From Agaricus subrufescens (lineage: Eukaryota > Basidiomycota > Agaricomycetes > Agaricales > Agaricaceae): DNA of 64,000 nucleotides. The notes under the pieces were generated by a model. That model searched no databases, was not told the origin of the DNA, and saw nothing but the letters and a program-made list of their open reading frames with translations. Of this stretch, positions 21,989 to 33,553 are shown piece by piece (the stretch's first letter is position 1; each line of letters opens with the position of its first letter). The position numbers were made by a program, and so were the translations under genes. Location: NCBI GenBank assembly GCA_029945375.1, contig CM057059.1:3596001-3660000 (forward strand). Reading direction: 5' to 3'.

Positions 21989-24714
21989 TTAGACGGGACG
22001 TTCGCTCAACAACTCTTTTGACCATACCTCCACTTTCGCCCATGCTCTTCTAGCGTCTGCTAGTCCTCTCAGTTTGGAACGCCAATCATTTACATTGAGA
22101 GGCACACGTAAATTGTTTTTCACGGTGTCGTTGAGAATAGCGTCTGTCCTTTTGTTCCAGATCGCCTCTGCGTGCTCCGACCACCGACCGACATCCAACC
22201 CACAGCCTTCAAAGATCCAGCATTGAGGATACCAACACAGCTTGACTAGCTTGTGAGCGTGGCCTGTTCGCTTTAAGAAACAGTGCAACAGTATATCAGC
22301 AGAAACTTACCTGTGTACTTATAATATAAACCAGCCAGCATATCGAACTCTGCATCTGAGAGTTCATCATCGACGTACTCGACATCATTTGCATCCTTTG
22401 CTACAAACATGTGACTCCGTTGAACGTATAGACCACAGGGACCTCGAAGTGCCTCCGATACTTTCATGTAACGAAGGGCAATTCGTCTCGCAAAGCCCCC
22501 GCGCATCAACGCAGCACGAGCGCGAGGTGACGCCATTATCTCCTTGCATTGAAACATATAGAAATCATGATCCCTGCAATTGAACTCATGATCTGAAAGC
22601 CGCATTGGCAGGTAGGTTGACGTGGGTGGCTCAGGATCAGCCGGACCCAACGAATCTCGACGAACCACGGTATGAAATCTAACCCCCTCCAGGACCAGCT
22701 CTCGGGCTACAGCCGTTTCATCCAATCTATTCTTCGTCGGTTCATCAAGTTTGTCCATTAAGCGACATACCAGTAGTGCAGTAGCCGCTGTTGGCACAGC
22801 GAGGTTCCATGGGACAGTCTTCCGTGGACCCAAGTCGAACATATACCAAGTCGCATTGTCTCGTGTTACTCTTCGAATGAAGTTGAGCGACCGGCAATTG
22901 AGAACACTAAGGCGATTTTGTTGAGACAAATCCCATTCTGGCGGCGAAGGCCGCTGAACCTCTTTGGCAGCCAAAAGTTTGATGAAGGGAATAGCACTCT
23001 TAGCCAGTGGTGTGTCGAATAGAGGACTTGTGGTGCGCACGGTTTGAAGGCCGAGTACCGCTATTAAAGACTTACGGTCATCTTCAGACATGGATGAATT
23101 ATTAGGTGGTGGCAGGGGTATAGGCGCCACCCAGCCATAATATTCGTACAACAGTCGACGCACTTCTGTCACCAGGCGGTCTGTCAACAAATCCTCGGCT
23201 GTTTTTGCTGGCGGGTCCTCCTCTTCTTCAGGGTCATCTCCCCACTCGCGACAACAATCCCACTCGTTGTCAAACGCGTTATACTTCAACTGGTTGGCAC
23301 TGTAGCTGTTGAGTGTCTCCTCACGTTCATCATTTCTGACACGCGTTCTTACAAACGTGGGAGGCTCGTCATCGTTCCAATCCCAAACGTAAACAGGGCA
23401 CGAAGTCCTGGGAGGCTGCCGGAGACGAGATTCGCGAGCTTGCTTCTGTTTCGTTGTTTCTTTGTCAAGTTTCCTGCGGTGCCTTTCCTGCTGCTTTCTG
23501 AAGAAATCCTCCCAAACTGACCGTCCCGATCCATAGTCAGTTTCTGGAAAGCCTTTGCTGTTGATGAATGTGCGTGGTTTGTTCGCGGTGGGTTCCGAAG
23601 AGCCAGCATTATTGAGAGGAGGTTGCTGTTGCGTTACAGCGACGGTAAAAGGTCCGCGTGACGGAGCTCCGAGTTCATTAAGGCCAGGAAGTTGAGGGGA
23701 AAGAAGTGTAGGGGAGAGGGGTGTGAACTCGTAGCCTGGGGCCTCTCCGGGTCCATCTTCCCTGTCGTCATCGGGAAAATAAGAGTTGGGGTTTGTAGTT
23801 GATAAACCCGGAGCGGGGGAAGTGTATAACCAAGTGGTCGCTGTTTGTAATTGTTCGGGGGTTGGACGGAGAAGGTTAAAATCACGTTGTGTGGAAGAGC
23901 GACCTTCTCTGTCGCCCCATCGATACCACACGGGCACGCTCTGATCTACGAACCACTGTGCCGAGGGCTGAGCAGGGGCGTCAGTGGGGTGGTGCAGAAA
24001 CAAACCTACACGTTCTATCTGCCACCAGTTCTGCAGAAGTTGTGATGTACGGATGGCATCTACATAGGTTCCATTCAAATTCTGAGACCTCTTTAATACC
24101 ACTGTTTTGAACCAATCGGGCGGTGTCATTCCTTCCGCAAAATCAGGACCGTTTGGTATCTTTCTCGTGGACCAATAGAGTAGCCCCAGCCACATCGCAA
24201 ACCAATCGCGACCTTCCGTTATGTGTCGCATTGCCTCCCTCCGTGACGAGAACATCTTGTGATAACCCCAGCGTCGGGGAGGGAATGGAAGGGCGTATGA
24301 TAGATGGTACGAGTCACGAAGAACCTGGCAAGTCTCCCATAGCATTGAGTCGATCTCTAACCATTTTTCGCTATAAAAAGCCGGCAAGCCGTACTCCTTT
24401 TGGTTCTCGCAGAGTAACTTGTTGGGTATGATATTCAAGGGACCGAACCAGACACCTGTATAGGGTACGGGTTGTCTGGGCACAAAACCAAGCCACTCTG
24501 ATCCTTCACTCCACCAACGTGCTTCTTGAAAATCAGTGGCGGTGGAAACCCTCTCTACAAACTTCCACGGTTGTGGCAGAGCTGGGATCGCTGAGACGGG
24601 CCTTCGGCTGTTGGGCGAAAAATAGAGGTCACCATTGATAACTGTGACCAGACCTTCTGGTTCCATCATAGACCACTGCAAGCACGACGAGGGCAACGAC
24701 TTGGAAGATGACAT
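21989..24714 (-). CDS. Transposon-borne companion protein, about 892 aa
   Basis: Exon 1 is 24714-22311 and exon 2 22263-21989; the intron (GTAAGT..GAACAG) keeps phase. The protein belongs to a family I know from many basidiomycete genomes, marked here by PVPYTGVWFGPLN, then SSRREAMRHITEGRDWFAMW and LGLLYW, a variable middle, and a C-terminal block with HDFYMFQCKEIM, RGGFARRIALRYM and RGPCGLYV. No enzyme motif is evident. The chosen ATG (MSSSKSLPSS) lies inside a longer frame. A further ATG at 25102 (MTAKLIKVEDDPDEE) could be the true start if an intron of about 150 bp is removed. Its place in the element, in the same orientation as the transposase, suggests an accessory role in transposition. 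Confidence 0.75.
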
Positions 24715-25757
24715 GCCTTGAAGCCAGCGGGCGATGTTTGTGTATTGAAAGCAATTGATGATCGGAGGAGCTGAGACGAAGGAAGTACACGACTCAGGTG
24801 AAACCCTGTTGTCGCAACAAAAGATTTCACCACGGAGAAGCCCGGTAGTGGGGAAGGAAACACGGCTATGGTCAACCAAGAGAACTACTATAAGGCCATT
24901 CACAGTGAGTGACGCATAGACATGCTGCAATGTGCAATAAGCTTACCCTGGGGCGTGGCTTGGAAAACGGGGTTCGCGTCCCGTACGTCGATGCGGCTTT
25001 CTTGGGCGTAGGAAGTCGAAAAAAAAACCAGGAGACTGTTATTAATAGAAACCCCACCTCTTCATCGGGGTCGTCTTCAACTTTGATTAACTTTGCGGTC
25101 ATGTGCCCACCGTAACACTGTCACAGTCCCATCCCGGCGATCTTTCTCTTCATCACCCACTGTATCGTCTTTCCGTTCATCACCCACTGTATCGCGGCCA
25201 CATGTCGGTGAGAGTTCATATACATATGCGAGCAGAGGCTCTTGCAAACACCGGGGAGACAACTGGGATTCTCCACTGTCATCCTCGTCACTGACCTCTT
25301 ACAGCTCGATATTATTCGCGACAATTGGGTTTCTCCAGTGTCATAACCTCCCTTTTCCGACGATTGGGTTTCACCAGAGTCCTACTTTTACCTCTGCATA
25401 CCACGGTCTCTAAATATACGCGATAAGCCATATCCAACGCGATCGTCTCGATCGTGATCGACAACATCAACACATATTTCATCTACGATCACAGTTTCAC
25501 CTGTTGCTTCAAGTTCGTGGGCGTCCATTGTGGTCGACCTGCATTACATCTTACGGCAAGATGTTAGTGCGCGTCCGCGTCCTCGTCTTGGTCCGCGTGA
25601 TCGTCCTCGTCTTTGTCCGCGTCCTCGTCTTTGTCCGCGTCCTCGTCCGCGCGCGGCATACAAGTAACACACAATAGTCTGGGGAAGTATAGGTATGTAC
25701 TTTCCAAGTATGACAAGTCTACAGTACTTACTTACGGTTGTAGATTTAAAGTCTAGT
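24715..25757. other. Inter-gene spacer of the transposon
   Basis: It contains possible 5' exons of the companion gene (25102-24950, see that entry), two direct copies of TCATCACCCACTGTATCG (about 25153 and 25180) and three loosely repeated CAATTGGGTTTC(T/A)CCAG phrases. A short array of GTCCGCGTCCTCGT units lies at about 25565-25655, echoing the subterminal arrays. No separate gene is supported. Confidence 0.5.
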
Positions 25758-28700
25758 CTACTTACGGTGGCCACGGCCACGGTTACCTCTCCCTCGTCCT
25801 CGGCCTTGCCCGCCTGATTGGGTTTGGGTAGTGGAGGGCTGGCTGTATGGTTGTCCGCGTCCGCGTCCGCGTCCTCGTGTCGGTGCGGGCCTAGGCATAC
25901 TCTCCCAAACCTCTGGATCCGACGACCTCTTGCGCTTTTTCCCCTCCCGGCGGTCCTCGTTTATCTCTTTCTTGACTTCGATCCTTTCCATCACCATTTC
26001 CTCCTTGGCTTCGATACTTTGCTTCAATCTCCCCTCTTCTTCCTCTCCCTTAACCGTTTCCTCTTTTATTCGCCCCTCTTCGTTAAACGGTGTTAACTCT
26101 TTTATAGTTTCCTCTTCCTTCATAATATCATTGCTATCCTCCTCTTTCACCACGTCCGCCTCAAACTTAATCTGTAAAATCTCTTCCTTAACCTTACCGA
26201 ACTTAGTACCATTTTCCACCTGAATATAGTCCCATCCGAGCTATGATGGCCGTGGTGAAATAGGCCGCACTCAGTACGTGAAAAAGACGTACCGTGTCAT
26301 TCAGTGAATCTGGCTCATGGTCTCGAACGATCCAAGAGGAGGGCACGAGAGGGTAGGGATTCCAACCTCCTTGATGATCTCCCAAGTTCAAACCCCACAT
26401 GTAATCACCTGCTGTGCCGGCATGGTTCGAAAACTCAAACATTAACCGTTCCAGTTTGCTTATAGCAATGCGGTTAACATCTTCCCGGATCACCCGCCCT
26501 GTATTTGTCTGCAGTCGCCAAGCTTCTTCTACCCAAGTAACGCCATCGTTCTTTTGCCAACCCCCTCTCTCCAGCTTATACGCAATCCAAAGCGTGCACG
26601 CATGACACATAGTCGGTCCCGTCTGCCATTGGTTACGTTGGGCATCAACTAGATGAACGTGTAACCAATTGGTTATTCCCGCTTGTTCACGTAGCGGTAT
26701 CGCCCCCCGAGCTGCGTCCTTCACTACGTGGTGAAAGCTATTGACTCGTATACCGCGTGTCCTTTCAAGTACAGGTATATCGGTGGCATCCATGGAGTCG
26801 CCCGGCGCCACCAGAGCTTGTAGGGTCATTATATGCGGGTGCAATGCATCGTCTATTGCCGCGGTGTATTCCATGTAGTCGACCTCCGTGAGATAATCCA
26901 ATGTATCCTCTTCCAATTGCGACGCCAGCACCCATCGTCCTAGCTGTCGGAAATAAATAAGGTTGCTCGCACAGACAGCGTCCACTTACCCGAATATTAC
27001 GTCGCGACATAGTCTGGCCCCAGAGGGCATCAGTGATATTCGCTTCAGGCTCGGAGGTTATATCATCCCGTTTCCGCGAAGGGCCATGAGGGAAGAAGTC
27101 ACAACCGCGCCACCACTGGAGGTTCCAGGTGCGACTAGGGGCGTCATAGCCTAGCAACCGCACAGGGTAATGGAAGTCGCCTAATCGACAAAGAGCCCCC
27201 AGACCTGGTCGCAGGCGGTCTCGTAGGGAGTGAGACACGAGCCAAACATTGCTTAACATCCTAGTGCAACTGTCAGCGTCGGGCTTGTGTCCTCGCCATT
27301 TTTAACGTACCGCCGGTGAGTGACCTCCATCTTGGGTCCCGCGATATCAGGTCCTGAACATCGGTAACACAACCAGTTGCGGGAAACAGGCTGCCCATCT
27401 GGTTGACATGCACGATGACTCAACTGCTTGCAACCAGAGCACTCCTGTAGTTGACCCTCGTCGGGCGCCAAGGCGAGGATGTCCACGGGTTCTCCTGTGA
27501 GTCCACAACGACATCGCAACCGAGGAGGGCCCGACTTCTCTGGTTCGGACTTTCCAGCGTCGGACATTGCGTCGGGGTCCGCCAGAGCGTCCACCTCTTC
27601 TATCAATTGAAGGATCTCTCTCCGTTCGAGGGCCTTTCTGTCTGGCTCAGGCTGCAGGGGTGATGGGCTGGGGAAGGGCGGAGGGCGAGGTTGGCGAATT
27701 TTACGAGGTTTCTTGTGCTGAGAGCGAGCTTTACGAGCCTTGGTTTTTTTGGGCGGACGCATGGATTTCTTGGAAGGGGTTTTTTTAGTCGGACGCATGG
27801 ATTTCTTGGATGGAATTTTCTCTGCCACTTGCCACGTGTCAGATGGAGTCCAATCGGCGGGGTTAGAAGGAAGGTCGTCGTCGTCTTGGGGAGACTGCAC
27901 TCGGGCGTACAGTTCTTCTATGGGGGGCGGTTTCGGTGGATTGTTCGTTCCAACTGCTGTATCCTCAGACTCGGCAGGGGGTGGAGTGGCCGCGGCGGCA
28001 TCCAGCAATTTGGCCTCCTGTGTGACCTCTGCATATTCGTTTAAGTGGCAGCGATTCTTCGTACTCTTGATCCAATAACGACAGTGGGATGGTAGTAAGG
28101 CCAATTTTCCGGTATACGAGACAGAGGCTACATTGCAAGGGAACTCTGGTTCCACCGATATCTTAAATTTTTTCTTGAGCGCGGCCAGACGTGTTTGATA
28201 AAAAGCCTGCTGTGCCGCCAAGCCCCCTCTGAGGTAATAAACGGCGTGGTGAACAGCCTGTTGGGTGGGAAGAACCACAGGATAGCCCGCAACATGCTTG
28301 GACAAGACACCATCACGGAGGGACTGTGCCCGGCCACTGTAGAGCATGTCGTTGTACACGTAGACGGCCTTATCCTCGGTGTCATAGAAGCGAGCCGTGA
28401 AATGATTACTTGTGCTATTGTTGGCGACTATGCTCACCCCCACAAGATCATAAACGACGTTGTGTGTCTTGTTGAGCGCAGGCGGAGGAGGGTTCAACTT
28501 TGGTGGTATGTACCACTCCCAGGGTTTCGGCAAATCATCTTGGACGAATTCCACTACAAAAACGACTGGCAATGAAACTATATAGCGTGGATAGTCAGTA
28601 CGCTTCCCCGCACACAGCAGGCCGTCTTTGTCCGTGCTTCTCCAACAGTCGAGACGGGGATGCGCTCGAAGATCCATAAATTCCTTAAACCACGTGGTTA

Positions 28701-31700
28701 GACGACCATTGTACTTTTCATGTTCGGCTGGGCCCAGTTGAATTGTGTATAGCGGCTGAAGAGAAGGCGATATTTCCAGATGGGGCCCATCCGTACTTGC
28801 TCCGCCGGTGCAGTCATGAATATCGCAGTAGAGGGGCAGAAAATACGGAACCGAGCGCGCATGGTCACTTTCAGACTTCGCGGCGAGGACCCGACGAAGA
28901 AGAGACGGTAACCAAGCCTGAGAGATAGGGTAAGAGACATCGTAGACTGTACGCGATACTGGCCACTCACGAACACCATGTCTGGTGATTTCAGGTTCCT
29001 GATTATTTTCTCTTGCAACAAGTATTGGCGAATAAGATCGCGCTGTATATTCAGAGGTTCGCTGATACTCGAGTCTTGCTCCGGGCTGGATTTCTGAGCC
29101 CTAATTCGTTCTATGGCAGCAAACGTCCTTCCCTTTGTTTCGTCGTATGTAAGAGACCCACAAACGTCCACGAACTCATCCCAACCTCTAGAGAGGGCTT
29201 GATCCAGTAACGTCAAGCTAACATCAAGCCAGCAAGAGTTATCTTTCCACTGGAAGTAAATCGATCCGAAGGTGTCGCTGAGTAAAATCCTGGCCTGCTT
29301 GCGTTGTTTTGCCAGAGGCGTTTTTCCTACCAACTTCTTCATGGTGTCCGGTGCGCGGCCGTCATTGACGTAGGCACGTTCAGCATTAGGATCGCGACGA
29401 GGATGTGAGCGCCCGTGTTCCAGGGCCATACGCTTTTCGCGGGTGACAGTGCCATAATGAGTTTTTTGTCCGTCTATGATTCGTACTCAGCCGTCAATCC
29501 GCCGCCAGCAAATAACACTTACTTTTGGCCGCTGACTCGGAGCTTTGGAAGTTGTTCACCACAGCATAGAGTGCCTCCAAGCCCGACAACAGAGAATGAT
29601 CAGTGCCGACCGCTTGATACATGGCCCAGTGGTTGGCTTCTTGCGCGTTTGTGGTGTCAGGTAAGGAGTGCCACAGATCTTCCTCCATTGCCCGCTGACT
29701 CTTCATGATCATACTAGCGATCGACGGTCTTAACCACCAGTGGAGAAACTTGCTGGTACGAGGAAACTCATTCATTAAGCCTCTAGCAATCTCTTCGTAT
29801 TCTTCATATGCTGAAACTTGCGCGAGCTTCAGTGCACGTGTCATGAAGTCGTCGTGCTTCGTCGGATCCACCACAGCATGTTTGACAGCCACTCTGGATA
29901 TCGCCTGTCGGAAATGTTCAGCACACCCTTTGAGTAGAGATTCCGCACGCATCCGAAGCGTTACACGATCGCGATCATCATCCCCAGGGTTGGAGAAGAA
30001 CTCGACGTAAGCGAGTATGAAACCCTCACGCTGGGCTTGACTAAAATCCATCACCTTATCCCTAAAGTGAGTGCAATCCCGTTAATGCTTTAAACCAGGA
30101 CTCACAGAGGCCAGATGTGTTTCCACCTCGCCCTCTCCTCGCGACTGAACAATGTCTGCGATACCTTGAAACAGACTCAAGAAATAAACTTTGAATTCAT
30201 TCGCGCTGTGTCCGTTCATGTACGCCATAAGCACTGGTATCCAACGATCAAGTGCGGTGGAGTATACGGAGGAGACTTGGAGAACGGCTGCCCTGCTCTT
30301 CCAGAAACCATGGGCGCCGTCGGTAACAATACCATTCAGTGAATCGTCCAGTGTCGAGTTGTGAACACTCAGCTCCTTCATCCACGGTGTTTGAAGAACG
30401 ATGACACATTTAGGAAGGACTTGGATAGATTGATACAAGATGAACCCGGGGTATTGGCTGTCAAATTGCTGGAGTTGTTGGATGAAGTCATCGCCTCCCG
30501 ATGGTTGCTTAAACTCGTTTATAATTTTCTTCCGCTGAACAGCCACCCTATCCGTGTTTATATACGCATCAGATATCTCAGAGACCGGTGGTGTTCGACC
30601 TGTCAAAGTTGAGACGCCCACACGGAGCTGCGCCGGAGTCGCGTCTGGATAAGCAACGACGTGTTCCTTGAAACGTTCTGCATCCCATGGGGTTGCCTTG
30701 TTGATGGGGGGACGGTCATGGTCGTGCTTGCCAAAATGTTGGTACAAGCACCCGGCGTGATAGCGCGTCAACTTGTCATACGCTTTGCATTCGATGTAGA
30801 CGAACGGTTGACTGCACAATTCACAGCCCACCTTTGTCTTTTGCTCTTCAATGACTTTGGTATCAACATGAGGGCGAAGGCGATTGGTGCAACCTTTGCT
30901 CGAACAAACGAAGACGCCCCGGCAAGTGCGCTTAGTCGTCACGCCCTCCCTCGGAAGTTCTGCCGTTCGAGTGCCTCGCCTGGAAGTGCCTGGCTTGTTG
31001 GCCCATTGGGACCTCAGCCGCCCCGTCTTGACATATTCTTCCCATGTAAACAGGTGAGTCCAATTGTTGTCGGGCCACCCATCCCAATTGGCTGGTGGCT
31101 TTCGAGTTTTAAGGTCGATAGGAAAGTCCGCAGCAGTGGGTGAATGCTTGCCATCAATTAGAGAAGGTCGGTTTTCCTTCTCGGCCTCGGGTATGGTCAG
31201 AGACAAGGCGATATTGGCTTGGGTGTTGGCCACAGGAGGGGCAGGTTGGGGGGTCTGAGGCACCACGAAGCCCTTGTCGTCGGCAAGAACTTTATATCCA
31301 ATAATTTGGCCTGTAGCAGACCATACTGGTACAAGTTCCCCCAATGCTGGAGGTGCTGTCGCTTCGTTCTGCTGGCGTGCCATCGCTTCGTTCTGCTGGG
31401 CTAATGAAGGAGGTGCCTTCGCTTCATTGTTCTGCTGGGGTAATGAAGGAGGTGCCGTCGCTTTATTCTGCTGGGTTAATGCCCGTGGTGCTGACGCTTC
31501 ATTCTGCTGGGCTAATGCTGGAGCTGGTATCCTCGCGTCCGCCTGGCTGGGTCCATCAGCCCCCGCATCGTTCTGCAGGGTTAATGCTGGAGGTGCCGCC
31601 GCTTCATTCTGCTGGGTTAATGCCCGTGGTGCTGTCGCTCCATCCTGCTGGGTTAATGCTGGAGCTGGTATCCTCGCGTCCGGCTGGCTTGGTCCGTCAG

Positions 31701-31800
31701 GCCGCTCGCGAGTCTCAGATTGTGTTCTGAAGTATTTAACAACGTGCCGGATGAAATCCTGTGCGGCCGTGTACAGTGAGTGATCGCACTTGTGAATCAT
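25758..31800 (-). CDS. Mutator-like transposase fused to USP-like protease and PHD finger, about 1906 aa
   Basis: Seven exons keep phase at every junction: 31800-30106, 30054-29523, 29473-28971, 28917-27311, 27260-26990, 26943-26293, 26219-25758. Residues 35-155 are ALTQQNEA-type repeats. A GCM1/WRKY-like zinc finger has C299, C304, C326, C329 and His around 355-361. The DDE-like core shows D494 (GIVTDGAHGFW), D568 (VMDFSQAQREGF), C609/H612 (KGCAEHF) and E704 (DTTNAQEANHW). A ubiquitin-protease-like Cys box, FQWKDNSCWLDVSL (C823), and a His box, SNHFTARF (H1082), follow. Then come a Lys-rich linker and a complete C4HC3 PHD finger (C1379, C1381, C1403, C1406, H1411, C1414, C1427, C1430). The last exon (from 1754) is Glu/Lys-rich and ends in RGRGRGR repeats. 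Expected roles are cleavage and joining of element ends, with possible deubiquitination and histone-tail reading; the last two are inference. Upstream exons or an extra RG exon near 25600 are possible. Confidence 0.8.
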
Positions 31801-32791
31801 CAGTGTTTAATACCATTTACCGGTGGGACAGATCTATCAAGTCCCTTAGGGTTGATACAGCGGCGGTGTCTTGAAAAAAAAAATTGAAACCCCTGAGTGT
31901 GTTGGGTCAAAGTATTTGGTAATATCTCTCCATTACTCACATCCCTTTTTTGGAGGTAGATTCGGCCGTCGCACCGAAAACTTTGCTCTGCAATGTACAC
32001 ATTGGTAAATAATAAAGTAATGTTTGCGAGGGTAAGACGCGGGCAGACGCGGGCAGACGCGGACGATGCCTGTTTTACACATGGATAGGCGCGGAGTCGA
32101 CGAGGGCTGCACGCGGGGTGCACGCGGACTCAAGAGAGCTCACTAGGACTCACGAGGACTCACGCGGACAGGCGCGGATACAACGAGGACTGCGCGCGGG
32201 CAGACGCGGACCGACGCGGACCAATGAGGATCGACGCGGACATGACGAGGACACACGCGGTAAGTACGAGTACTTCACGCGGGCTAACTGTCGTATGAAG
32301 CCCTCGCGCGGGCTCGACGCGGAATCACATTGAAGGCGCGGGTTCGACGCGGACGTAACTCATATGTTCTTGTTATCCTATCAATCATTATATTAATAGG
32401 TATGTGATCTTCGTTTGATTTGGTAACTAGCTTTCTTTTTTTAGGAGGTACATAGTTTGGGTGCGCAATGGTGCTATGTCCACATATGCGTAGGCCGTAT
32501 CTGAAGTCCAACGCTTGCTATACCTTGTTAAACCAATTGTACACTGATATTTTCCCGATTATCCATGTTCTTGTACGCTGGTATTTGTCCACTTAATATA
32601 TCTCAAGGTGCGTACTTGTTTGTCTCCTTCCCGCCCTTTCCTCACTAACCATTGTTTCATACCACCCATGATATTCCTAGGTCGCTTTTTGTCCGCTATT
32701 GGACCTCCTCTCTGCTCGCTCCCCCACCTTAATCTTATCACACACCCACCCTGTCTCTACCTGTCCCACACAGCTAGCTCCACTCAAACCC
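31801..32791. repeat. Internal CGCGGAC array and spacer of the transposon
   Basis: A dense array of GACGCGGAC, CACGCGGAC and GACGAGGAC phrases occupies about 32030-32355, in the same orientation as the terminal arrays. The rest (31801-32030, 32360-32791) has no gene. The array lies between the promoter side of the transposase gene and the divergent small gene, so it might act on both. Confidence 0.7.
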
Positions 32792-33230
32792 ATGTCCGGA
32801 TCTATCGCCTCAGCAATGCGACTGGAAGCGGAACAGCCGCTTCTAATCGCGTCAAAGAAGTCGATGAAGCAGTTGAGCGGGCCATTATTATCCTTTGGCC
32901 GAAGGTGATCAAATATGCGGCGAAAAAAAAAATCACCGGGCCGCTTTGGGGTCAAATAAGGTACACACAGTTTTATTTAGTATGATCCCCGGATTAATGG
33001 GGGTGGATAGATCGAATTTCCACTCTTCTGGCGCACCGGGCTCGTCATCGAGGGCTTTGCATGCGACGATCCGTGTTTTTGACGACATCGGTAGGCATGT
33101 AGGAGGAATCCATGCCCCGAAGGATCGTGTGATACCTCCATCGTTCCGCGGTGGCATCAACAAGCTGTCGTATCACGGACAGCGTAGGGTTGCAGATAAA
33201 TTTGGTTTCTCAGTGCTGGTTGGTCCGTAG
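32792..33230 (+). CDS. Small transposon-borne protein, 120 aa
   Basis: Exons 32792-32904 and 32981-33230 join in phase (intron GTGATC..TTTAG, 76 bp). The product starts MSGSIASAMRLEAEQPLLIA and continues SMIPGLMGVDRSNFHSSG, then ALHATIRVFDDIGRHVGG and KLSYHGQRRVADKFGF, ending VLVGP. An alternative joins the DEAVERAIIILWPK frame to the same exon 2 through a GTACAC..GATAG intron; both give the same C-terminus. I recognise no domain. It is the only plus-strand gene of the element and lies next to its right end. Confidence 0.5.
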
Positions 33231-33359
33231 GGCCTTTGGGTTTGATTTCTTTCTTCTTTTCTATGAGTTTTCATAGTCTAAATAAACCAATGGCCACTGC
33301 CTCGACTTCTCTGAGATTTTATTTGTATATTCACTAAAAACTACATTTGTGCGCTAACT

Positions 33360-33543
33360 CGAGGGCGGGACATGGGCCAGGGACCAACGCAGACTGCGCG
33401 CGGACTGGCCGCGTACTTCCTGGCTCACGCGGACAATACTGGTCAACGCGGACAATCACGCGTATAATACGCCAACGCGTACAATCACGCGTAAAATAGG
33501 CAGCCCGCGGCCGCGCGCGGGCCCCTCGTATTTCTGGTAGCCC
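33360..33543. repeat. Right CGCGGAC array and terminal inverted repeat
   Basis: Repeated CACGCGGACAA and ACGCGTA(C/T)AA phrases end in the right terminal repeat (33524-33543, complement of GGGCTACCAGAAATACGAGG). The same variant end is found at the left of the small element at 40849. Confidence 0.8.
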
Positions 33544-33553
33544 GGTAGTTCGC
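33544..33553. repeat. Target-site duplication, right copy
   Basis: GGTAGTTCGC, identical to 21479-21488. Confidence 0.9.

Larger units (their letters stand above)
21489..33543. mobile_element. 12,055 bp Mutator-like DNA transposon
   Basis: The element is bounded by terminal inverted repeats. The left end reads GGGCTACAGCAAATACGAGG. The right end, on the opposite strand, reads GGGCTACCAGAAATACGAGG. It is flanked by a perfect 10 bp duplication and sits inside a DUF6533 gene. Subterminal arrays rich in CGCGGAC lie at 21520-21860 and 33360-33500, with a further internal array at 32030-32350. It carries the transposase fusion gene (31800-25758), an 892 aa companion gene (24714-21989) and a small plus-strand gene (32792-33230). 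The duplication length, GCM1/WRKY-like zinc finger and DDE core point to the Mutator superfamily; a KDZ-related origin is a weaker alternative. Unbroken reading frames and an exact duplication suggest a recent insertion. Confidence 0.88.

Noticed and set aside
25093..25413. 106-codon Ser-rich plus-strand ORF in the transposon spacer
   Set aside because: Composition follows short DNA repeats; overlaps possible 5' exons on the other strand and lacks introns or homology.
31064..31783. Plus-strand ORFs with repeated SFCWANAGGA and LHSAGLM phrases
   Set aside because: Antisense shadows of the Gln/Pro/Ala repeats in the transposase N-terminus.
21489..33543. Assignment of the large element to the hAT superfamily
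   Set aside because: hAT elements make 8 bp duplications; here 10 bp (and 9 bp for the relative), with a Mutator-type zinc finger and core.
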